Of a stretch of DNA of 18,224 nt, positions 14,535 through 18,224 are shown piece after piece; the stretch's first letter is position 1; every line of letters begins with the position of its first letter. The translations under genes and the position numbers were made by a program. Source of the DNA: an uncultured Desulfuromonadales bacterium. Lineage in GTDB: Bacteria; Desulfobacterota; Desulfuromonadia; Desulfuromonadales; Geopsychrobacteraceae. The notes below the pieces were generated by a model. It worked only from the letters and a program-made list of their open reading frames with translations. It had not been told where the DNA came from and did no database searches. Location of the stretch: assembly GCA_945788205.1 (NCBI GenBank), contig CALZLE010000135.1:1-18224 (forward strand), read 5' to 3'.

Positions 14535-14608
14535 CATTTGTCTCCTGAGAATAGTTTTGTCCCAGTGTAAAACAAAAGTGGCTTTGGAGTCGTGGGGGGA
14601 GGGGATTT

Positions 14609-14646
14609 TTTCCGCACCCGGAACCAATTTGTTCCGGGTACGGAAA
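14609..14646. repeat. Long inverted repeat upstream of leuC
   Basis: TTTCCG-C-ACCCGGAAC (14609-14624) pairs with GTTCCGGGT-A-CGGAAA (14631-14646): 15 of 16 positions pair around the loop CAATTT, with a single C-A mismatch. On neither strand does a T-run follow the stem, so it is not a standard terminator. It lies between the mscS remnant and leuC and could be a leader structure in a leuC mRNA, an mRNA-end stabiliser or an operator. Confidence 0.55.
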
Positions 14647-14653
14647 GATTGAG

Positions 14654-15070
14654 TTATGCCGATTCCTGGAAAAGGTGCACATCCCGCTGTGGGAAAGGAA
14701 TGACGATGCCGTGCTCGTCGAGGACCTTTTTGGCCAGTTCGGTGGTTTCAAAATAGACATCCCAATAGTCCGCAACATTGCACCAGGGGCGAACCGCCAG
14801 ATTGACCGAGCTGTCGGCCAGCTCCGAAACCGCGACCATTGGTGCCGGGTCTTGCAGGACTTTCGGATTGTCCTGCATCATCTTGGTCAGAACCTCTTTG
14901 GCCTTCGGTACGTCAGCTTCGTAAGAAACACCAACCGTCAAATCGACCCGTAATTGACCTTCAGCCGAGAAGTTGGTGACGCTGCCGTTCGACATGGCAC
15001 CGTTAGGCACGATGACCCGCTTGTTTTGCGGCGTCAACAGGATGGTGTTGAATATCCGTCGGTTTTTATC
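14654..15070 (-). pseudogene. MscS-type mechanosensitive channel, C-terminal remnant
   Basis: The open frame matches only the cytoplasmic half of small-conductance mechanosensitive channels: IFNTILLTPQNKRVIVPNGAM, NFSAEGQLRVDLTVGVSYEAD, then an alpha/beta domain ending IPFPQRDVHLF. Membrane segments and the pore helix are missing. Reading upstream, homology starts at RRIFNTIL and an in-frame TAG occurs at 15073-15071, with no channel-like sequence in any frame before fabI. The only usable starts are non-ATG (for example TTG at 15037) without a good ribosome site. This looks like a 5' deletion rather than a frameshift. Expression as a soluble domain cannot be excluded. Confidence 0.8.
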
Positions 15071-15099
15071 CTAATGAAAACATCATCTGTCGAACAGAA

Positions 15100-15127
15100 A
15101 AAGTAGCAAATCTCACTGGGCTGTCAA
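15100..15127 (-). promoter_or_regulatory. Possible promoter facing the mscS remnant
   Basis: On the - strand a perfect TTGACA (15127-15122) is followed after 16 bases by TACTTT (15105-15100), a poor -10. It would transcribe the truncated channel gene and perhaps leuCD. The strong -35 and weak -10 make this tentative. Confidence 0.3.
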
Positions 15128-15142
15128 CTCGCTTGCCTTCAC

Positions 15143-15171
15143 TTGGCAGTTTTGTTAAAAAGGACCATTCT
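15143..15171 (+). promoter_or_regulatory. Possible fabI promoter
   Basis: TTGGCA (15143-15148, five of six -35 bases) is followed after 17 bases by CATTCT (15166-15171), a weak -10. It is placed correctly for fabI, 32 bases upstream of its start, and diverges from the candidate promoter at 15100-15127. Confidence 0.3.
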
Positions 15172-15202
15172 TTACAACAAAGCTCAAGGAGACAGAAAAA
15201 TC

Positions 15203-15970
15203 ATGGGATTGATGACCGGAAAACGGGGCATTATTTTTGGCCTGGCCAATGACAAGAGTATCGCTTGGGGGATCGCTCAACAGCTGCGTGAAGCAGGTGC
15301 TGAGTTGGCTTTTACCTATTTAAACGAAGCGCTCGAAAAGCGGGTCCGTCCGCTGGCTGAGAGTTTGGATGCAGATATTATTCTTCCCTGCGACGTGCAG
15401 AACGAAGAAGAGATGGTTTCGGTTTTTGATACCATCAAGCAGCAGTGGGGCGAGATCGACTTTGTCATTCACGCTGTGGCTTTTGCCAACCGCGAAGACC
15501 TCAAGAAACCGTTCAGTGAAACCCAGCGCGAAGGTTTCCAGTTGGCTCTTGATATCAGCGCCTACTCGCTGGTTTCGATGACCCGCTGTGCGCTGCCGGT
15601 GCTCAAAGAAGGTGGCAGCATTTGTACCATGACCTATCTGGGCGCGGTTCGTTCGGTCCCGCAGTACAATGTCATGGGCGTTGCCAAAGCAGCTCTGGAA
15701 GCTTCGGTCCGCTACCTCGCTGCCGAACTTGGCGAGAAGAAGATCCGCGTCAATGCTGTTTCGGCTGGTCCGATCAAGACCCTGGCTGCTTCCGGAATCT
15801 CCAACTTCAAAGAGAAGTTGCGGGTTGCCGAAGAGCGTTCGCCGCTTAAGCGTTTAGTTAATCAGGATGAAGTCGGCAAAGCGACCCTCTACCTGGTCTC
15901 CGATCTGGCTTCCGGCGTGACCGGTGAAATCCATTATGTGGATGCTGGTTTCAGCACGGCAGCGGGATAG
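15203..15970 (+). CDS. fabI: Enoyl-[acyl-carrier-protein] reductase (NADH)
   Basis: Catalyses the last reduction in each cycle of type II fatty acid elongation; the family is the triclosan target. With the ATG at 15203 it has 255 residues (E. coli FabI 262). AAGGAGA (15186-15192) is 10 bases upstream, and the longer frame from TTG 15143 is not needed. The divergent SDR motifs are present: GLANDKSIAWGIA in place of the usual GxxxGxG, catalytic Y145 and Y155 with K162 (TYLGA...QYNVMGVAK), and SAGPIKTLAASGI. It is transcribed alone, between the mscS remnant and a convergent operon. Confidence 0.97.
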   Translation: MGLMTGKRGIIFGLANDKSIAWGIAQQLREAGAELAFTYLNEALEKRVRPLAESLDADIILPCDVQNEEEMVSVFDTIKQQWGEIDFVIHAVAFANREDLKKPFSETQREGFQLALDISAYSLVSMTRCALPVLKEGGSICTMTYLGAVRSVPQYNVMGVAKAALEASVRYLAAELGEKKIRVNAVSAGPIKTLAASGISNFKEKLRVAEERSPLKRLVNQDEVGKATLYLVSDLASGVTGEIHYVDAGFSTAAG

Positions 15971-16024
15971 GCAACCATTAAAGCAGACTGAGCCCATACT
16001 GAGGTTCGTCACCGTATCTGAATA

Positions 16025-16061
16025 GAAATGGCCTTCATTGTTTGAGGGCCATTTCTTTTTT
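16025..16061 (+). terminator. Rho-independent terminator after fabI
   Basis: GAAATGGCC (16025-16033) pairs perfectly with GGCCATTTC (16047-16055) around a 13-base loop, followed by T6 (16056-16061). On the - strand the stem lacks a T tail, so it serves mainly fabI. Confidence 0.9.
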
Positions 16062-16083
16062 CTTCTGCAGGGCCGTTCACAGC

Positions 16084-16374
16084 TTAACCGATTGGTGTCA
16101 TCTCGTTTACGGTAAATTCCACAACGGCCTCTTCCGTAGCTGTCAGGTAGTCCTGCAGGTGTTGGGCGCCCATGTGCGCCTGCCACAATGCGCGGGATTC
16201 CCAGTTCTCGTAAAACATGAAATGAGCTGGATTTTCATTGTCCTGATGCAGATCGTATTGCAGGCAGCCTTCTTCGGCACGGGTAACCTCGATCAGCTTT
16301 TCCAGCTCAGCCTTGACCAGATCGACCTTGTCGGTTTGAGCAGTGATATTTGCGATGATGGTTAATGTAGCCAT
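16084..16374 (-). CDS. ABM-domain monooxygenase, YgiN-like
   Basis: A 96-residue protein of the antibiotic-biosynthesis-monooxygenase (ABM) fold, a cofactor-free dimeric alpha/beta barrel. It begins MATLTIIANITAQTDK and has the family signature EEGCLQYDLHQDNENPAHFMFYENW split over residues about 35-60, then a helix with HMGAQHLQDY. Relatives include quinol monooxygenase YgiN; the substrate here is unknown. AAAAAGGAGA (16390-16381) lies six bases before the ATG. It is the last gene of an SDR-radical SAM-ABM operon, 39 bases after the radical SAM gene. Confidence 0.88.
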   Translation of the reverse strand: MATLTIIANITAQTDKVDLVKAELEKLIEVTRAEEGCLQYDLHQDNENPAHFMFYENWESRALWQAHMGAQHLQDYLTATEEAVVEFTVNEMTPIG

Positions 16375-16413
16375 CGATTGTCTCCTTTTTATTCGTGAAA
16401 ATAGCCTTGCCCC

Positions 16414-17286
16414 CTACCAGGCAAAAGTCTGTAGAGTCTCTTCTTTAGTTACCGGATGGGTGGCAATTGTATGTTCGATCTTCTCCAGAAACAGCTGCTG
16501 GGTTTCCGGCAACCTGCCGCACATCGGCACGATATTGTTACCGTGATCGCCCCAGTACATGGTTGGGAACGAAAGGTTTTCCAGCAGGTATTTCTCCTCT
16601 TCAAGGATCTGCAGTGGCGTCGGCAGGATGAACTCCCCAGCTTCGACCTCTCGCTCCAGTTCGGTACCCGGCTGGATGGTCAGAGCCATCGGCGCGATCT
16701 CTTCCGGCTGCATCAGGTTGAGCAGCCTTGTGGTCTCGACAATATGCTCCCTGGAGCCTTCTTTGCCACCTAAACCAAAGATAAAGGAGAGCAGCATTTC
16801 GATCCCCGCAGCCTTGGCTTTTTCCATCCCTGCCAGCGCCTGTTCAACCGTCATCCCTTTTTTGATCCGTTCCAGCACCAGCGGATCCCCCGACTCCAAA
16901 CCAGCGTAGGCCATGGTCAGTCCGGCCTGATTGAGCTGTTTGAGCTCTTCGACCGATTTGCGCTCGAAATCATTTAGCCCGCCGTAAAGGGCAATCCTTT
17001 TGTTCTCCGGAAAGGTTTCCTTTGTTTTTTCCAGCACCTGCAGCAGGAAGTCGGTCTTGACCACCAGCACATTGCCGTCGATCAGGAAGATCGATTCTAC
17101 CCGTGGGTACATTCTGCGCGCTTCCTCGATATCCTGAAACACATCCTCAAGCTCACGGATGCTGAATTTCTTCTCCCGAAACATGTCGCAGAAGGTGCAT
17201 TTATTGTTGGTGCAACCGATGGTCGTCTGGATCAGTAAGCTGTTGGCTTCAGGCCAGGGGCGGTAGATTTTTCCTTCGTAATGCAT
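16414..17286 (-). CDS. Radical SAM protein with CX4CX2C cluster motif
   Basis: A 290-residue radical SAM enzyme. The cluster-binding cysteines are C25, C30 and C33 in GCTNNKCTFC, i.e. CX4CX2C rather than the classic CX3CX2C. I recall other uncharacterised radical SAM proteins with a GC..N.CTFC..YR pattern, so the spacing is probably normal for this subfamily. ALYGGLN and YAGLESGDPLVLERIKKG are the expected SAM-binding and barrel segments, and FIFGLGG is a late barrel strand. There is no B12-binding domain. The substrate is unknown. Its Shine-Dalgarno (AGGAAAG) overlaps the stop of the SDR gene nine bases upstream, and the ABM gene follows. Confidence 0.88.
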   Translation of the reverse strand: MHYEGKIYRPWPEANSLLIQTTIGCTNNKCTFCDMFREKKFSIRELEDVFQDIEEARRMYPRVESIFLIDGNVLVVKTDFLLQVLEKTKETFPENKRIALYGGLNDFERKSVEELKQLNQAGLTMAYAGLESGDPLVLERIKKGMTVEQALAGMEKAKAAGIEMLLSFIFGLGGKEGSREHIVETTRLLNLMQPEEIAPMALTIQPGTELEREVEAGEFILPTPLQILEEEKYLLENLSFPTMYWGDHGNNIVPMCGRLPETQQLFLEKIEHTIATHPVTKEETLQTFAW

Positions 17287-17295
17287 AGTTCTTTC

Positions 17296-18105
17296 CTAGC
17301 CTGTTAGTTCTGCCAAAACAGTTTCGATAACGCGTACAACCTCTGCACATTTCTGCGGATTGAGAGCGTCTGCGTGGGGTGAAGAGAAACGTCCCGCATC
17401 GTTGTCGAAGTATTGGCCGGAAGCGTTGGCAAATTCATCCGACAGCGCTGCGCGGCAAAGAATGTCCGCACCGATACCGAGATCGCTACCTGCCACTCCA
17501 AACCCCTCTTTCACCATTTTACTGGCCAGCAGCGAGCCGGGGTTTACCGCGATGATTGCCGGGCCATTCTGCCCGAGAGATTGCGCCATGGTCCGCGACC
17601 AGATGGTGATCGCCAGCTTGCTTTGCGCGTAGGCCGGCATGTCATCCAGTCGCTCACGGCCGGCCAGTGCTTCCGTGCTGACCGGGGCCTGGGCCGCAGA
17701 AGAGAGATTGACCACCCGCCCGGATGAACCGAGCAGCGGCAGCAGTTTCCGGGTCAGCAGATAAGGGGCCAGCGTGTTGACGGCGAAACGGACATCGATC
17801 CCCTCGGCTGTGAGCGGATCGGCAACTTTGAAGATACCGGCATTGTTGATCAGCACATCAAGCTGGGCGTACTTTTCCTCTACGGCCTTGGCGAGGATTT
17901 CCACATCGTCCATCCGTGACAGGTCCGCCAGGTAAGTTTCAACCTGCTTATCGCCCGACAGTGCAGCAAGCTCTTTTGCTGTTTTCTCCAGCTTCATCTG
18001 GCTGCGGCCGTGCAGAAGCACCTTGTGTCCCTGCGAAACCAGCATTTTGGCTGTCTCAAACCCGATACCATCGGTCGCGCCGGTAATAAGAATGGTTTTT
18101 TGCAT
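17296..18105 (-). CDS. Short-chain dehydrogenase/reductase, retinol-dehydrogenase-like
   Basis: A 269-residue classical SDR with Rossmann motif TGATDGIG (8-15), structural NNAG (87-90), N110, catalytic S135/S136 region (VVNLSSAAQ), and Y159-A-Q-S-K163. The layout, with a long segment between Ser and Tyr and a short C-terminus, resembles the retinol-dehydrogenase-like SDRs (WWOX/RDH type). The substrate cannot be predicted. GGGAGA lies about 9-10 bases before the ATG. It is the first gene of the three-gene - strand operon; only 47 bases separate it from the stop of the upstream partial gene, so that gene may belong to the same transcript. Confidence 0.9.
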   Translation of the reverse strand: MQKTILITGATDGIGFETAKMLVSQGHKVLLHGRSQMKLEKTAKELAALSGDKQVETYLADLSRMDDVEILAKAVEEKYAQLDVLINNAGIFKVADPLTAEGIDVRFAVNTLAPYLLTRKLLPLLGSSGRVVNLSSAAQAPVSTEALAGRERLDDMPAYAQSKLAITIWSRTMAQSLGQNGPAIIAVNPGSLLASKMVKEGFGVAGSDLGIGADILCRAALSDEFANASGQYFDNDAGRFSSPHADALNPQKCAEVVRVIETVLAELTG

Positions 18106-18152
18106 TATTCTTGTCTCCCTGGTAAAAATCTGCGTTCCTCAAATTGGCACAG

Positions 18153-18224
18153 TTAGTTTTTGCTTTGCCTCTGAATTACATCGTACTTGCCATCCGTGCG
18201 GACATAGATGATGCTCTCTTCACC
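18153..18224 (-). CDS. C-terminus of an unidentified gene (partial)
   Basis: From the window edge the - strand reads 23 codons (GEESIIYVRTDGKYDVIQRQ and three more) to TAA at 18155-18153. Codon choice looks like coding sequence, and the position 47 bases upstream of the SDR start suits an operon partner. The fragment is too short to name. Confidence 0.5.
   Translation of the reverse strand, partial: GEESIIYVRTDGKYDVIQRQSKN

Noticed and set aside
13674..14570. 298-codon + strand ORF antisense to leuC
   Set aside because: It is a frame shadow of a well-conserved leuC; the opposite strand has full-length homology, good signals and cluster cysteines.
14538..14627. N-terminal extension of LeuC to 14627
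   Set aside because: The extra residues have no family counterpart, while MAQTLYDKLW at 14534 matches the normal LeuC start and has AGGAGA six bases upstream.

Overview
The window looks like chromosome from a Desulfuromonadales-type bacterium (Geobacter, Pelobacter or Desulfuromonas relatives). This is inferred from gene order (tRNA-Gln, prs, CTC-type rplY, pth, then ychF) and from protein resemblance, not from a database search. Base composition is moderate and even. I see no insertion sequence, integrase, phage gene or CRISPR array. Most genes are housekeeping; the less explained parts are the ychF-ilvB gap, the cluster at 10738-12446 and the right end.

Layout. 1-112: possible tail of an upstream gene and tRNA-Gln(UUG). 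253-4596: prs, rplY, pth and hppA in close succession on the + strand (PRPP synthesis, 5S rRNA-binding protein, peptidyl-tRNA recycling, membrane pyrophosphatase). A strong terminator hairpin separates hppA from ychF (4673-5767), and ychF ends in a bidirectional terminator. 5768-6212: a 445-base gap that is not empty. On the - strand it carries an extended -10 promoter, a strong Shine-Dalgarno and a 28-codon ORF ending toward that terminator. 6213-10165: ilvB-ilvN-ilvD, three of the four common branched-chain amino acid enzymes (ilvC is absent). 10261-10650: a small exported protein. 10738-12446: a DndA-like cysteine desulfurase translationally coupled to two tandem, mutually related 89-residue proteins of unknown function; no dndBCDE genes are present.

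12484-14534 (- strand): leuC-leuD, isopropylmalate isomerase, of the long form seen in E. coli. Behind it lies a 5'-truncated mechanosensitive-channel (mscS) remnant. fabI (15203-15970, + strand) follows with its own terminator. 16084-18105 (- strand): a compact SDR / radical SAM / ABM-monooxygenase operon. The last 72 bases hold the C-terminus of another - strand gene.

Functionally, ilvBND makes the 2-keto acid precursors of valine, isoleucine and leucine, and leuCD carries out a later step of the leucine branch. prs, pth, rplY, ychF, hppA and fabI serve core nucleotide, translation, energy and lipid functions. The best candidates for something undescribed are the DndA-like/small-paralog cluster and the 28-codon minigene.
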